A stretch of 64,000 bases of DNA, from NCBI GenBank assembly GCA_027579435.1, contig JANBPK010000937.1, positions 31,512 to 95,511 on the forward strand. Direction: 5' to 3'. Position 1 is the first letter of the stretch; every line of letters starts with the position of its first letter. The stretch comes from Candolleomyces eurysporus (taxonomy: Eukaryota > Basidiomycota > Agaricomycetes > Agaricales > Psathyrellaceae). Below the pieces are notes generated by a model. The model worked only from the letters and a program-made list of their open reading frames with translations, was not told the DNA's origin and searched no databases. Made by a program: the position numbers and the translations under genes. Below are positions 11,237-23,672 of this stretch, piece after piece.

Positions 11237-12145
11237 CTAGAGCCGTCGGTGGTCGGGACAAAAGCGACGTCGCATTTCGAGGAGGTTATTCGCCACTACT
11301 CGTGAATACGGTGAGACTCTTGCACGGTGAAAGGTAGTACCACTTACGAAGCAGAAGAAAATCTTAGAGCCAGTCCCATGTAGTCCATCATCGTCCTTCG
11401 ATATCCTGTTTGGCGACCATTGATTGAGGAGTGTCTCAATCACCTTCCAAGCGGATTCTGCTGAATCGTCCAGTCGACGTACTTTACCGCAGAAAGATTC
11501 CTGGAGCCTCTTCGATTTCTCGTCTCCTTCGTCCTCGGACGGGCACATGTTCCATCGGGTGGTCGCAAGGATAACCTTTGATGCCGCGNTTTTTTCCACA
11601 AATACGTTGGAATTCCTCAAGGCCCGGAAATTCACTGCGACTACCCCAAATCTGATACAGGCACACGACCCCAGCAGTGTGCATCTCAGAATTGTAATTC
11701 CTACGCACCCTTCGTCAGTCTATATCCAGATTTAAACCTCATGCACACTCACGAAGACTTGAGCCAGCTGGCAAGGTTGGTGATAGAAGACGACACATGA
11801 TACATGTTTTCCCAGCCTGGTGTATCAACCAAAATGAGCTGTCGACCGCGGAGACCGGCTTTGAGGCCAGATCGCTGGGGAATTGTGGTGATATAGCTTC
11901 GAAGTTCCTTAGTACAAGCTGAGTATCCGGAGCTAGTATTTGCCTCGTTCTTTCCTAGAATATGATTGATGAACTGAACGCAGTATTACATTTTGCGAAT
12001 GACTGTTCCAATCATTGAAGGGGCTCACGGTACTCTTTCCGTGGCCCGAAGGACCAATTACCCTGTAGACCCCGTTAGCTTGAATGGGTCAAGGGACAGT
12101 ATTACAATGGACATACGGTATCACAATATCGTCCTGCTGGCTCAT
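11237..12145 (-). CDS. AIG1-like GTPase with unusual G3 (locus D)
   Basis: Exon 1 starts at ATG 12145 (MSQQDDIVIP); an upstream in-frame stop rules out a longer start. Microexon 12062-12029 encodes VIGPSGHGKST. Exon 3 has FINHILGKNEANTSSGYSACT and LILVDTPGWEN, where Trp-Glu replaces the usual Phe-Asp. Exon 4 has AGVVCLYQIWGSRSE and LATTRWNMC. An N at 11589 within the exon shifts the frame; deleting it joins GLEEFQRICGK to AASKVILATT. The C-terminus (RRLDDSAESAWKVIETLLN) is normal, with a GTAAGT donor near 11346, so the final exon and exact stop are uncertain. Confidence 0.7.
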
Positions 12146-12694
12146 CTGTGCCAAGGGTGTAGATGCTAGTGCCTTTGCGGTTGTCTTTGAAGGTTCGGAT
12201 TAACTTTGGCTCCTGACGCATTATCTGTATTTTAACCAAACTGCGCTACGTATTAGTAAAACGCAAGGCAGCAGGGCAGTCGCCGTGGGCGATGCGTTAT
12301 CCTGGATCTGGGCACCCCATGCGGCGTGCACATGTTGTCCATGCACTCCAGCAAGCCATCAGGCGAAAGCAGAACCCATTCAATGGAACAAGGTGACACA
12401 GCGTTTCCGAAGAAGTTGTGATCCAGATACACGGGTCGATACAGCTTCCAGAAAATGGGAAGCCCAGGTATTCTAGAGCTGGAATGATTCAGGCTGCGGT
12501 GGGGAAAAAATCAGAGTTTCAGAAACGGTCTAGTGCATCCAAAAATGTCAAAAGAGGGGGCAAGCCATGCGTTTGTCTACAAGTGCGCAGTGGAGCCTCT
12601 TCGTTGATTTTGACGACTCAATTTACCACACCCTCAGATGCAATATCGGTCATGCTATGTACTGCCTGTACGATAAATACTCCGTTTGAATAAA
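12146..12694. other. Intergenic, no gene seen
   Basis: No supported feature. Short ORFs on the plus strand lack recognisable content. Confidence 0.4.
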
Positions 12695-13625
12695 CTAGAA
12701 CGATCGTCCAAGAATACGCTTGAGGAACTTCACTATTAATCTAAATATGGAAGCTTCAGAACGGAGCCTAAGCAAACGTCCTGCGTCTGTTTGCTCTAAC
12801 CGTCTCCCCTGATTTACCATTTGATCCTGAATAAGCAAGTCTATCCCATCCAATCCGTTGTCCACAATTCTCTTGATTAACGCTGAAGCTGAGGCTTGTG
12901 TATTTTCCAGTTCCACCGACGGCATTTCCTGAGTTTCCCCTGGCCAAATGAGATCGCATAGATCCTTTCGCCGAAGTTGAATTTCAGACGCGCTGGCGCA
13001 GAGCTGGAACTTCGTTTGTGCCAGGAATACTATCTTCCCGAGTGCTTCAGGCCCACAGATTTTTCGGAACACTTCCAGACCCGAGGTATGACCGGCGTTT
13101 AGGCGACCAGTGCCGATGTCGTGAACATAAACGACGCCTACAGTCCTCGCGCCGGTGTTGTATCTTAGTGTCGAAGGCCTTAGTGCCGGAGCATGAAGGG
13201 AAAATTAAGACGTACGATGACACAAGCCAATCAGCGATCCTTTCCAAGATTTCTCTAATGCCTTGATTGGCATGGTCAAACCCGGCTGTATCAACTAGGA
13301 CCAGGCGACGACGCTGCGAGCAGATTACCCGAGGCAGAGAGACTATGTAATGCGTCACCTCTGACGTGCATGGGTCGAAGCTATCGGTGACCCTAGCGCG
13401 TTCCCCCTCATACCGGAAAGCTGATAGGAGGTTGTTGATAAACTAGGATTTGTCAGGCCAAATCTCTTTCCTAGGGATCAATTAACGTACTGAGCTCTTC
13501 CCAACCCCCGTGGGACCCATAACCCTGGTTCATTCTGTCAAAGGTATTCGTTGTAGATCATCAAACTTGAATCACTCACAGGACAACGATATCGTCAGCT
13601 CGAATAGTTTGCCGTCCCGCGCTGG
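12695..13625 (-). CDS. AIG1-like GTPase with non-canonical G4 (locus E)
   Basis: Microexon 13524-13491 encodes VMGPTGVGKSS. Exon 3 has INNLLSAFRYEGERARVTDSF, CTSEVTHY and LVLVDTAGFDHA (G3 with Ala for Pro). Exon 4 has VGVVYVHDIGTGRLNAGHTSG, EVFRKICGPEALGKI and FLAQTKFQLC, where paralogues have LATTRWDLC. The stop at 12695 follows FLKRILGRSF, a family-like ending. Exon 1 (..RQTIRADDIVVL) has no in-frame ATG before an upstream stop, so the start may be lost, may use an extra exon, or may be a pseudogene feature. The coding exons are otherwise open. Confidence 0.6.
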
Positions 13626-14450
13626 AGGTTTTGCCACCAAGATTTCACGTTAGTTTGGGCTCAAGAAGTCCGAAAGATGCTGCATACTGAGCATTGCTGT
13701 TTCCGTTTCTCGCATTTCCGCTCATCCTTGGGTAGGGGTATAACAGCAGGCAGGCGAACACCGGGAAGAGAAGAAAGCAGCAGATTTAGCACACAGGCAC
13801 TGGAACTTCGTGTAATACACTTTGAGGCTTGCCCTCGTGTTCGACACAAACAATAGTTCTGGGCCTCGTGGACAACGCTCCTTGTCTATTGAGAAATTTT
13901 CACGCTCATGGGGACGCTGAAGTCTTGAAACAGAAACAGGCGCAGCGTGCACGCAGATATAGACTATCTCATTGGAAGATGCATTCATATGAGCCTTGCT
14001 GTTGACACGAGGTTTCCTCTTCGTGTCGACAGGTGAAAGAACATTCTCCCCCGATCTGAAGCTGACCAGCAGGCCTGTGCAATCGCATCACCACCCACAA
14101 TCCTCGAGGCATGGAGCCGTAATGCGGGGTGCTACTTCGGTTCTTCTACGGAGACCTACTCAACAGTTTCGACCTGTAAAGAAATAAAGCAGTCCTGCGT
14201 CGAGCCTTTTCGAATCCACCATACTGGCATAAGGACGTGGAGGACGTGCTAATTACAGCGGCTTTAAGTAATAAATATCAGGGGTCTATGCGAAGAAATC
14301 CCTCTGCATCATGTTACAACCGCCTCGTAGATAAGGTACAGCGAATCTGAGAACAAACGTTCGCTTGAACCGTGAGCAAGGAGAGCATCCAGCGATTAGA
14401 TCTATTATGGAAAGGTTTAGAGGATTCATGAATCAAGGGTTGAGTAAGGC
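13626..14450. other. Intergenic, no gene seen
   Basis: No recognisable gene. It may include a final exon of the minus-strand gene starting at 15540, whose last open frame ends at a GTAAGC donor. Confidence 0.35.
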
Positions 14451-15540
14451 TTACCAGAAACCGAAGAATGATTTGATGCGCGAACTGAAAGGAATCTTCA
14501 GTTCCTTTACTTGCTGCACTACCTTTTCCAGGTTTTCCCTGCGAGATTTGACAGAGGAGGAGGATTCATTGAGCAGCACCTGAAGCTTTCGACGAAGCTC
14601 AATTGCAGCGTCTGTCTGTTGAAGTTTCTTTCCCTTGGTGACAAGCTGGTGCTGGATGTTGAGAATGATCCCATCCACCTCAGCATGCCCATGCTTCTCG
14701 AGGATAGCATCGATAATATTCCAAGCGTGCTCCGGGCCATTTGGAAGACGTTTCATCGTAGCCGTCCCCTGTGACTGAGATTGATCGAGTAAGTTGCGCC
14801 AGAAATTCTTCTCCAGCTCTTCCTCCCTCTTGGTGCCGGTGTCGGTTGGGCAAATGTCCCATCGTGTTGTTGCAATAATAACCCTTGAGAGGTCGCCATC
14901 TCCACAGATCTTTCGGAACACCTTGACGTTGGAACAGTCGTTTCGGGTCATACGATTAGGGTAGATGGGATACATGTAGACGACACCGGACACCTTCATA
15001 TTGCGGCCATATCTGCACGGAATGCGGTGAAAGGAAGCTCAATGGCTGGAAATTTTCGTCACTCACGCGGATGCCAGCCAGAGAGCAATGCGACGGAGAA
15101 TCTCGGCATCACTTATATTCGTGTCGTCGAAGCCAGGCGTGTCCACTAGAACGAGATTTCTGCCGGACAATTTGTACCTCTCGGCCAGCTCTTCTTTGAT
15201 GGGTACAACATAATGCTGCAGTTGTTGCGTGCAAGACTGAAATCCATCGCTGGTGTGAGCCATGGACTCCCCAATAACGCTGTTCACGAACTTCGTCAAG
15301 TGGGTCAATTACCTGACTGCTGAGCGCGCGGAGAGAGATTTTCTTACTGTACTCTTCCCGACTCCCGTAGGGCCCATGATCCTAGCATTCCACGTTAGCT
15401 CTGTTCTGGCGCGATAGCAGAGCGAGAGAAAGAGGAGCATACGGAACAATGATATCGTTTTCATCCAACCCCTCATCTCCCTTCACGTAGACATCTTCTT
15501 GCGGATCTTTGATAAGTTTTCTGAGCGAGTTTTTGAGCAT
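14451..15540 (-). CDS. AIG1-like P-loop GTPase (locus F)
   Basis: Exon 1 (from ATG 15540) reads MLKNSLRKLIKDPQEDVYV..ENDIIVP. Microexon 15381-15348 encodes IMGPTGVGKST. Exon 3 has FVNSVIGESMAHTSDGFQSCT and LVLVDTPGFDDTNISDAEILRR. Exon 4 has SGVVYMYPIYPNRMTRND and IATTRWDICPTDTG, then a long Lys/Glu/Leu-rich, probably coiled or helical region to KSFFGF. This is the closest relative of the 7.0-8.2 kb gene and has every motif intact. The terminal TGG-TAA lies in a GTAAGC donor, so a short last exon may lie further left. Confidence 0.8.
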
Positions 15541-16126
15541 TGTTAAGTCCCAATCACGTCACAGAATCAACGGGCACGGAAAGCGGTAAGGCTCTCTGTT
15601 ATATCGATGCGGCCGGTGTCCTAGATCAGAAAGCACACACAATAATTGAGGGAAACATGAGAAAACTTACGAAGACACGGCTTTCTAGGCTAGGAATGAC
15701 GCAGTCATCGAGTTCATGCATGAGGTTTCAACGTGCTCCTAAATCGCGAGATCTCGGTTCTGGAAAGGCTGTCTTGAGCCGTAGCGCGTAACGCCTCAAT
15801 CCATTTGCGATAGTAAAGGCGCGGGTTCGTGATGCAGCCATGAAACATTTTGAGAGGAATACGGGACTGAAACGAGGCGTATGCTAATTCAGTTGAATCT
15901 GGGAAAACGGTCTGAAGCCATATGAAAAATGTGCGACTGTGATGCGATCAATTCACACGTTCGTTTTCTTCGCGAAGCTACAACGATTGACAGAGAGAGT
16001 ATTTGACGAGCAGATAAGTATCATATACAATCTGCGAACTGTGTAGTGCCTCAGCTCCCCGTCACAACAATACTGGGCAGGTCCTACTGCGGGAAGTGAA
16101 TCTGTGTTTCAGCTGATTGCGGACGA
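15541..16126. other. Intergenic, no gene seen
   Basis: No supported feature between two same-strand GTPase genes; probably promoter of the 15.5 kb gene and 3' region of the next. Confidence 0.4.
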
Positions 16127-17222
16127 TCACACAGCTGGCGCCCGCCAGGTAGTTTTCCACTCCTCTGACTCCTTCCGAGAACGTGGTCGTGCGTCGCGAG
16201 GGGAAGATCCTTTTCCCCTCTCTTCGAGCGTTCGAAAGAGCTCTTGTCCTGCATCAGTGTGTTGGAGTTTCTTGACTTCATCGACGAGTTGACGTTGAAT
16301 AGCAAGCGTGATACCAGTGCACTCGGACGTCTGACTGAGGACCGTATCAATGACGCCCCATGCAGAGTCGGGGGAGTTCATAAGGCGGGGCATGATTTGC
16401 AGAGACTTGGGTACTCCATTCGCCCAAAACATTCCCTGAAGCTCTTGCTCCCGCTTTTCGCCCGTCCCAGGTGAGCATATGTCCCATCTGGTTGTGGCGA
16501 GAGCAACGCTTGGTCGAGGAGGGTCTTCCCCGCACAGCCTGCGGAAAATGCTGAAGTACAACAGATCCCTTTGTCCAATCCGCCGTGCAGGGAAAATGGA
16601 ATGTATATATACTGTCCCGAGAATTTTAATTCCGGCGCTGTACCTGGCGCATGCTGTCGATGAGGAGACTGATCGCGGAAGGAAGGGAGTCGCACTCACG
16701 AAGCCGCCAGCCAAGTCGAAATCCGACGAAGTACTTCCCACTCGCTGAGACTTGTATGGTCAAGTGCAGGAGTGTCGACTAAAATGAGCCGTCGACTAGC
16801 GGTTCCTGGGTGCTTTTCAGAGAGGACTGGCGGGATTTCTGCAATGTAGTGTCTCGGTCGGTCGGTACACGATGCGAAGCCATCGTCAACGGCTGCCACC
16901 GGACTCCCGGCCAAATTGTTGATGAACTGCACGGACAAAGAGGGTGTCAAGGAGTCAATAAGTGATAGACTGCTTTACCGTGCTCCGTACCGTGCTTTTA
17001 CCAGCGCCTGCAGGACCCATGATTCTGTTTTTTTTTTTCTCATTTCTCAAGATATCGAAGACATCGATATGAAGAAAGAACACACAAAATCACAATATCC
17101 CCGCTTTGAGCCTCTTCTATCGTCATATAAGTGTCTTCTGGTTTTAAAAGCCGTTCGATGCTGAATAGGCCTTGTTTGCCAATCGTGTCGCTCGTGGGTG
17201 AGGGCATGTTACGTATGATCAT
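16127..17222 (-). CDS. AIG1-like P-loop GTPase (locus G)
   Basis: Exon 1 starts at ATG 17222 (MIIRNMPSPTSDTIGKQ..SGDIVIL) and ends at a GTGTGT donor. Microexon 17024-16991 encodes IMGPAGAGKST. Exon 3 has FINNLAGSPVAAVDDGFASCT and LILVDTPALDHT (G3 Gly-Phe replaced by Ala-Leu). After an intron near 16640-16695, exon 4 has GTVYIHSIFPARRIGQRD and LATTRWDICSPGTG. The C-terminus carries QRQLVDEVKKLQHTDAGQEL, a block shared by the family. The stop is at 16127. Motifs G1 and G4 are intact. Confidence 0.75.
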
Positions 17223-17853
17223 GCAGGTGTGGAATTTGGTGAGCGTGCTCTAGGTTTAAAAATCTCTTCATATCCCTCGAGGGACACACAAGCCCACACA
17301 CGGCTGGCCGAAAGACATAGGCATTGTGGGTACCTTGCGACCCGTCACGTAATCCCCGTGAAAAGGATGATCGATGAGATGGCTTGATTTCATGATGGCG
17401 GCATTTCAAGTTCTGTCGAGAGGAGTTCAATGACTCAAACCTTATCGCTATTATCGTGCAGTCTTCGGATCTTGATAGACTGTGATGTGACAGTACAACT
17501 GGGCAGTGAGGCCGTCGCTCCCGTTGAATTGGTTTGAGACCATGCCGGTTTGAGTAAATCGTCTATCTTGCTCATACGAAATCAATTATCAGTCCATCCC
17601 GATATGTACACTATCTAAAGTTAGTCAGAAAGCAGGGAGGATAGTGACTCGATGCCAGCACGAGGTCCCAATAAAGTACGGCAGTAATCCCTAATAGCGA
17701 CCAGTCATGATGACAGTCCATGTTGCAAATATCCGCAAAGGAAGAGGTGGAGAGCATACTTCATAATGGCTATCTGGAAAGAGGCTCCCCGGAAAATGGC
17801 TAAATAAATCGTGGGCCATCCTCTAGCGCAGCGCGACGAATCTTCCTTGTTGC
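17223..17853. other. Intergenic, no gene seen
   Basis: No supported feature. Confidence 0.4.
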
Positions 17854-19693
17854 CTACGAGCTCACTAAACTGAGGAAGTAATCGAAGAACTTGACAACTT
17901 TCGCACGAATAGTCCGAGCAGGACCCATCGCAGGTGAAGGAATGTCATCATCTCCTAATTCCCCCGTCGTACGAATAGGAAGGGGGCCGTGCTGTTTGAA
18001 ACCAGTCAGGATGTTTCCTACCACGGCCAATGCAGACTCTTCTGAGTTTTCAAGCCGAGCCATCGCACTCTTAACCGGAGGGTTCGGAGATTGGCCCCAA
18101 AAGCAGCGCCAAATTTGCTGTTCTCTGGCTTCTACCCCGCCACAGGTCCAGATGTCCCACCTCGTGGTTGCGAGGACGACTTGCGAAAGGATCTCACTTC
18201 CGCATAGTTCTTCAAAGGCCTTAATGTGCCCACAGTCGTTTGTTGAAACATTGTTAGGAAAGGCAGGGACGGTGTAAACGATTCCGCCGAGTTGTAGACT
18301 GGCACTGCGATATCTTATGCCGAGTGTGAGAGTAGGTACATTCACATCAAGCTAAAAAATACGAACTGTGAAAGCCACTCGGTCATGCGTTGAAAGACTT
18401 CTGCATCTCGCAACAGCGTATTCCCAAATCCGGGGGTATCCAACAAGACTAGCTTTGTCTCTTGGGGCAAACCGTAGGCTTCGGCGATGCTGGGCAACAG
18501 AGTAATTTGATAGGCCTCCAATTTCAAGGTACAGGAGTCAAAGCCGTCGCTGACTTGCACACGTTTCTTGGATCCCATCTTCATGAGAATGTTTTGGATG
18601 AACTATGTGCACTTCAGATACGCGTACGCCCTTAAACTGACGGGATATTTGCTTACAGTGCTTTTGCCCGCACCAGAAGGGCCGATGACGCTGGAATTGT
18701 TCTTTATAAGCGTGCGCCTATGAGATGCTAATGTCGGAAGGAAACGCACGGAATCATAATGTCCTTCCGGATATGGGAGCAATATATCAGCTGACGACGT
18801 CGAATCCTTGGAAAGGAGGGCAAGAACGTACTGGCGCCAATCCTGGGTCCCTGCTATACATGGAATCATCCTCAACTCCAGCGTAATTGTACAAGAGAGC
18901 GCGCTTGCTTACAGGTTTTTGGGCTCAGCCCCATTCGTCGAGAGATAGATGTGCTTGTGTATGTGAACTGTGTTCGCGTTGATTACTTTAAAATTCTTGA
19001 CAGTCACGTTCTTCGGCCTATCGAAAATCTTTTGAGACGCAGTAGTCGGTGCTCCGGAACCGGAAGGATAGTTATAAGATGTTCTCTCGAATGAGTTCGA
19101 AGAATTGTGGACTGGCGACGCGGGTTCTGAGATTTTAGAATCCATGGGTACATCATGTATAGGGATCTCCACCGGTTCAAACAGAGGCCGCATTCCCTCC
19201 GGAAAATGTGGAGTCAGTGGCGAGTTTGACCCTGGTGTGAAATGTTAGCGAAATGTGGCTGTCCAGGGTTTGGAACCGTCGGACCTTTGGTTGCACGGGC
19301 CGTGGAGACGGCGGATGATTGGGAGTGGGTTTGGTTGAAATGACCGCTGAGACGGGTGGCATTTTCATCGATACTACGTGCCGCGTAGGATGAGCGGAAA
19401 GAAAGCGAGGTAAGCTTTCGGGTTCTTCGCCAACTATCTGCTAGCAGGACTTGTGTCTTGTCGAGTCCATCGGCAGCTGGGAAAGCGAATATTGAACCAG
19501 CTTCCGGTATTGGGGATAATGGAGACTCGGGAGCTGTGATATACTCCAGCTGTGAGGAGGCCACAGAGTGTCTGGGCTCAGGCGAGATCTCTACAGCCCT
19601 TGAGAGAATTGCGCCCATCTGGGTCGTCTCGAAAAAGCTTGAGCTAGAGGAGCCAATAAGGAGGGGTGCAGGATTGGATTTGCGGTGGTTCAC
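17854..19693 (-). CDS. GTPase with long disordered N-terminus and beta-prone segment (locus H)
   Basis: The N-terminal exon (start at 19693, or more likely internal ATG 19618, MGAILSRAVEISPEPRHS) is Ser/Pro-rich. A short intron (GTCCGA..CACCAG, about 19230-19285) joins it to SNSPLTPHFPEGMRPLFEPVEIP. That exon ends with KNVTVKNFKVINANTVHIHK, alternating beta-type residues, before a GTAAGC donor near 18910. A linker exon ends SHIRKDIMIP. Microexon 18690-18657 encodes VIGPSGAGKST. Later blocks are VSDGFDSCT (G2), LVLLDTPGFGNT (G3), GGIVYTVPAFPNNVSTND and LATTRWDIWTC (G4). The stop is at 17854. The two-part layout (flexible region, beta segment, GTPase) resembles the 23.7 and 27.0 kb loci and suggests an assembly or sensing module, which is inference. 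Confidence 0.7.
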
Positions 19694-20974
19694 ATCATTG
19701 ACAGTGCATAGTAGTTTTCATTCAGGTTAGGCATGTGCAAGCAGCGAGGAAGTCGTGCGGCGCGAGCGCTTAAGGGGACTTACGCAATGCTAAAACGGAA
19801 CTGCTTGAAGTGTTTCAGAAAAAGCTCGATTAGGATTATCCCTCGTGGGTCTGGAGATACCGCACTCAGTTCTGCGACCACCCTTCATGGCTCCGTCCTC
19901 ACTTCTGAGGTAGGCGGAGATTTGGTGCATATACGGCTTGAGCCCCCTAGCCGACCTCGACCACGAACTTGAGCAATCGAAGTTGGAGAGAATCAAAAGT
20001 CGATCTAGTACCGATTTGCTATATCTTTCAGCTGCGATACCGAGGAGAACGAGTGACTTGTATTCAACCAAGTTGTTTTCTGATACTTCCCATGTTCCGG
20101 GGCAGATGCTGGCGGTGCTAAGGGATGGAACGACCACCGCACTCCCTTCGATTGGATGTTTGACAATATACGCGGAGGTGACTTGCTAAAAATATTAAAC
20201 AAAGTGAAGGGTACACGACAATCCGAATCCCAACAAACACAAACTCATCTTTAATGGAAGGTCCCATGGTCGAACACCGCAGAAGGTCGACTTTGTCAGG
20301 TCTTTCCTCCTCATATTTCCATGATCACATCTGTATGCTGGCTAACCTCACAGTACTTGGCGCTTCCATATGAGTTTGATTCAAACAAGAGGGAGTGATT
20401 CTCACCTGTAGGCGAAAACCCCTGACTCGGTTGTGTCATCTTTGACGGTGTTTCCGCCACATTGTCGACTCAAGGTGACCGCAGGCAAATGCACTGCACG
20501 GGACAGAAGCAGAATAGATCTCTCGACTCACCGCAGAGAAGTGAGATAGTGATCCGAATAGCGAAACGTCTTTCGAGCTGCACAACGTGTATGGCAAGTG
20601 TCGGTGGTTTTATTCGCTGTGCGAAAGTCATGATCACGAGGCACTCAGGGAAGACTTCTCTTTCTTGCGTAATACGTCCCCAGAACTGGAGCATTCTTCA
20701 GCAAGGGCAAGGCGAAGCTCAGGATTTTGACACCACCAGACCATCTAAGAAAAGGAGAGGTCGATACACCATTTAGCATAAAATCAGCGGTGACAAATAG
20801 AAACGGGCCCGTCTCCCAGATCATCCGCAAGGGACGCAGCTCTCTGAACTATCAAACAGCTCAAATAGCAGCTGGATGAGGCCCAGCCGCTCGAGGATCT
20901 CCGAGCGCTTGATTTCGAGGGGCGATCGACAGACTAATCTGTACGCTCAGGGCAGATCAGCACTTTGACACTGG
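19694..20974. other. No recognised gene; small ORFs only
   Basis: A 116-codon minus-strand ORF (20137-19790) and short plus-strand ORFs (20462-20776) are present. Neither shows a known domain or splice-consistent context, and I would not call them genes without transcripts. Confidence 0.35.
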
Positions 20975-21507
20975 CACAAATTTCGTCTCATGCTATTTGG
21001 ATGGATTGGATGGACGTAAATAACACCGATCTTCATGTTTCAATTTTACCTGCAAAAAATAATGTAGGCAAGAATACATCTAGACTAGGATGGGGGTGGT
21101 TGCTCACGAAGCTGCTAGCCAAATAGCGACGCAGAAATTCTGCGTCGCTTATATTCGTGTCATCAAGCCCTGGGGCGTCTATTAGAACCAACCGACGGTC
21201 AGCTCTTACAACGATTCGCCCAGTGATTTATAATTAGCATGATATAGTGACCAGCTGCCAAGTACAAGACTGGAATCCGTCGTTCCCACTAGCGACGGAA
21301 CATTGGAGTACGTAGTTGACGAAACTAGAACGCTTGAGCAGCTTCGTCTTTCTTCCCAGCTCCAGTCTGCTCTATGATGCTGGGGCCAGGTAAGCGTCTT
21401 GCATATCGTGCAGAAAATAGATAGCGAGAATCATACGGGATGGCAATGTCGCCTTCCTGCACCTCGAAGGTAGATTTTTCACTCCGGCGTCTGGCCCTGT
21501 CGCGCAA
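20975..21507 (-). pseudogene. Degenerate AIG1-like GTPase
   Basis: Fragments in family order on the minus strand: exon 1 from ATG 21507 ending FEVQEGDIAIP; a 34-nt P-loop exon decayed to IIEQTGAGKKD with no GT donor after it; FVNYVLQCSVASGNDGFQSCT, then a frameshift; LVLIDAPGLDDTNISDAEFLRR (G3 Pro and Thr changed) with several residues missing before LASS; and MKIGVIYVHPIHPNSM with no continuation into the G4 region. Loss of the donor, a frameshift and truncation make this a clear pseudogene. Confidence 0.8.
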
Positions 21508-21937
21508 AAATGACAGGCCTTACGCCTCTGGTCGGAGGGCAACGAGGAGACCATGATGCATGAGGTTTAAGCTCATGAATTGGGATAATATTTGCGTCAT
21601 CGAGGTACATTAAGGCTACCCGAGTACCTGCAGGCTTCCACGCCTCTTAGGTAGCACGGCCCGCGCTTTGCCGCAGTACACCAAATCAATAGCTTATGAA
21701 CCGTGATTGTGATAATGATTGGAAGGTCCGGGATTGAGCGGCTGCATAGATGTGCATGCTCGCACCACGCTTTTCCGCGTTCGGGGCTGGAATGAAGTGA
21801 TTTTGGATTCTCAAACACATAGAGTCGGTCTGACTCTCATTTGCACAGCAATGCCGCTGACTATCCTATTAATCTCATACGAAAAGAGTGCACTACAACT
21901 TATATTGAATCTATGGGGAGAACTCGGCGAAGGGTGC
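21508..21937. other. Intergenic, no gene seen
   Basis: No supported feature. Confidence 0.4.
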
Positions 21938-22936
21938 TCAGAACGATCCTCGAAGGAAACGCATCAACACCTCAATCGACCTAGCGAATAAGCCATCAAC
22001 CGGCTTTGGAAAGCGTCCAGCGTCCGTCTTCTTGAAAGACTTCCGCATATCGACAATTTGCCTTTGAATTAGCAAAACCATTTCACGCGGTGGATCAATG
22101 ATAGTCTTCACCAACTCGAGTGCCGATTCGGGAGTATTCTGTAACCGGGTACTCCGTTGGTGATTTTGATCGGATGCCATGCTTGACCACAGCTCAACCT
22201 TAAGCTCCCGCTCTCTGTCCTCGCCAGCCTCTTTGGTGCAAAGGTCCCACTTTGTGGTAGCGAGGTAGACTCGAGGAAATGCCTCCTTTCCACACAGCCT
22301 TCGGAAGACTTCCAAGCCCGAGAGGTCTCCAACGGTGATTCGACCTGGGACAATGGAATGGATATATACAATGCCGCAGACCTTCATTCCTTCGCCATAC
22401 CTAGGAAACCCATCCAGTTTGCAAACATTTGAAGGCCAATGGAAGAAGTGAGATACTCACGATGATGATAGCCAGACAGCAATGCGGCGAACAACCTCTG
22501 CGTCGCTTAACTCGCTATGGTCAAACCCAGGTGTGTCAACTAGGACAAGTCGGCGATTCCGTAGCGGCGCGGGGAAATTGGAGGGGAATTCAGCGATGTA
22601 GTGCGCTACTTTTGAGGTACAAGGCGCGAAGCTGTCGCTAACTCCGGCAGAACCAGGCTGACCCAGACTACGGAGTACATTGTTGATATACTGGTAAGAG
22701 GTGTTATATCAGTGGCTGCCCCAAGTGAGCGCAAAAGAAACGTACTGTACTCTTCCCATGGCCCATGGATCCCATGACACTACAGAATCCTTTAATTCAG
22801 TGCACCGCAACAAGCACAGACTGCGCATGATTTCGTACGGGATAACAATATCATCTTTTCGAGCCTCTTTCGGAGACATATAGGCATCGTCGCTCTTCTT
22901 CCACTTTTCGCTTTCGATTCTGAACCGCCTGGCCAT
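21938..22936 (-). CDS. AIG1-like P-loop GTPase with TKWD G4 (locus J)
   Basis: Exon 1 from ATG 22936 reads MARRFRIESEKWKKSDDAYM..DDIVIP. Microexon 22779-22746 encodes VMGSMGHGKST. Exon 3 has INNVLRSLGQPGSAGVSDSF, APCT (G2) and LVLVDTPGFDHS (G3). Exon 4 has CGIVYIHSIVPGRITVGD and LATTKWDLC, a canonical TKxD G4. The C-terminus (LQNTPESALELVKTII, QRQIVDMRKSFKKTDAGRF, LMRFLRGSF) matches the family and stops at 21938. All nucleotide-binding motifs are intact. Longer upstream readings from 23209 are unlikely. Confidence 0.8.
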
Positions 22937-23672
22937 CTTGTGTATGTGTCGTCGGAGGCAGTGGATGTAGGAATTTGAAGGGAAAAAGATGAAGTGACAC
23001 CATGAAAGGGTGAAGGGCAGACTCGTGCATTTGCAGATATAGCCGGGATCATCAAACATGCATGCACGACATTGGTCCTCCCTTGCTTGATTCGGATTGA
23101 AATGCAGCCACAGGTATGGCGCCGATGTTTCTGATCCAATTCTGCTCTTGATCGAGTGCCGCATCTTCCGCACCATATGGTAAACGCGTGGATCGCATTC
23201 CAGCAACATCTCCTCGAGGACCTCGCCTACACGTGTTTCTCATGTGATCTCTACCTACCTCACATCTCAGTCGCGTCATGTATATGTATATAACGAATAA
23301 AATATATCGTAGAGACCTACACGTTACACAAGCGACCACAGAAATACTATACAGTTTGCATTCGNCCTTTTTTCTTTTTTTTGACACTACTCATCTCTCT
23401 TGTAATCTCTCTAGTAAGCAACCTTCTTCCCTCTTATCGTCACCCAAGCGCGTCCAAAGCTGACGGGATTTGCGAATAGTCATCAAAGAAAATCCTGATT
23501 GAATGCAACCTAGACCAGGATGTGAGTCTAACCATTGTTGGTGACAAAGGGGGTAGAAAATGAAGCAGAAAGCGTACCAATCAATTGTAGGTACTCGGTC
23601 TTGCACGGCGCGTGGGACCAATTTGAAGGTGTAGTAATTATAAGGAATGGAGCAACTAGATGATCCTCGACC
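22937..23672. other. Intergenic, no gene seen
   Basis: No supported gene. An N precedes CC and a T-run at 23365. Confidence 0.4.
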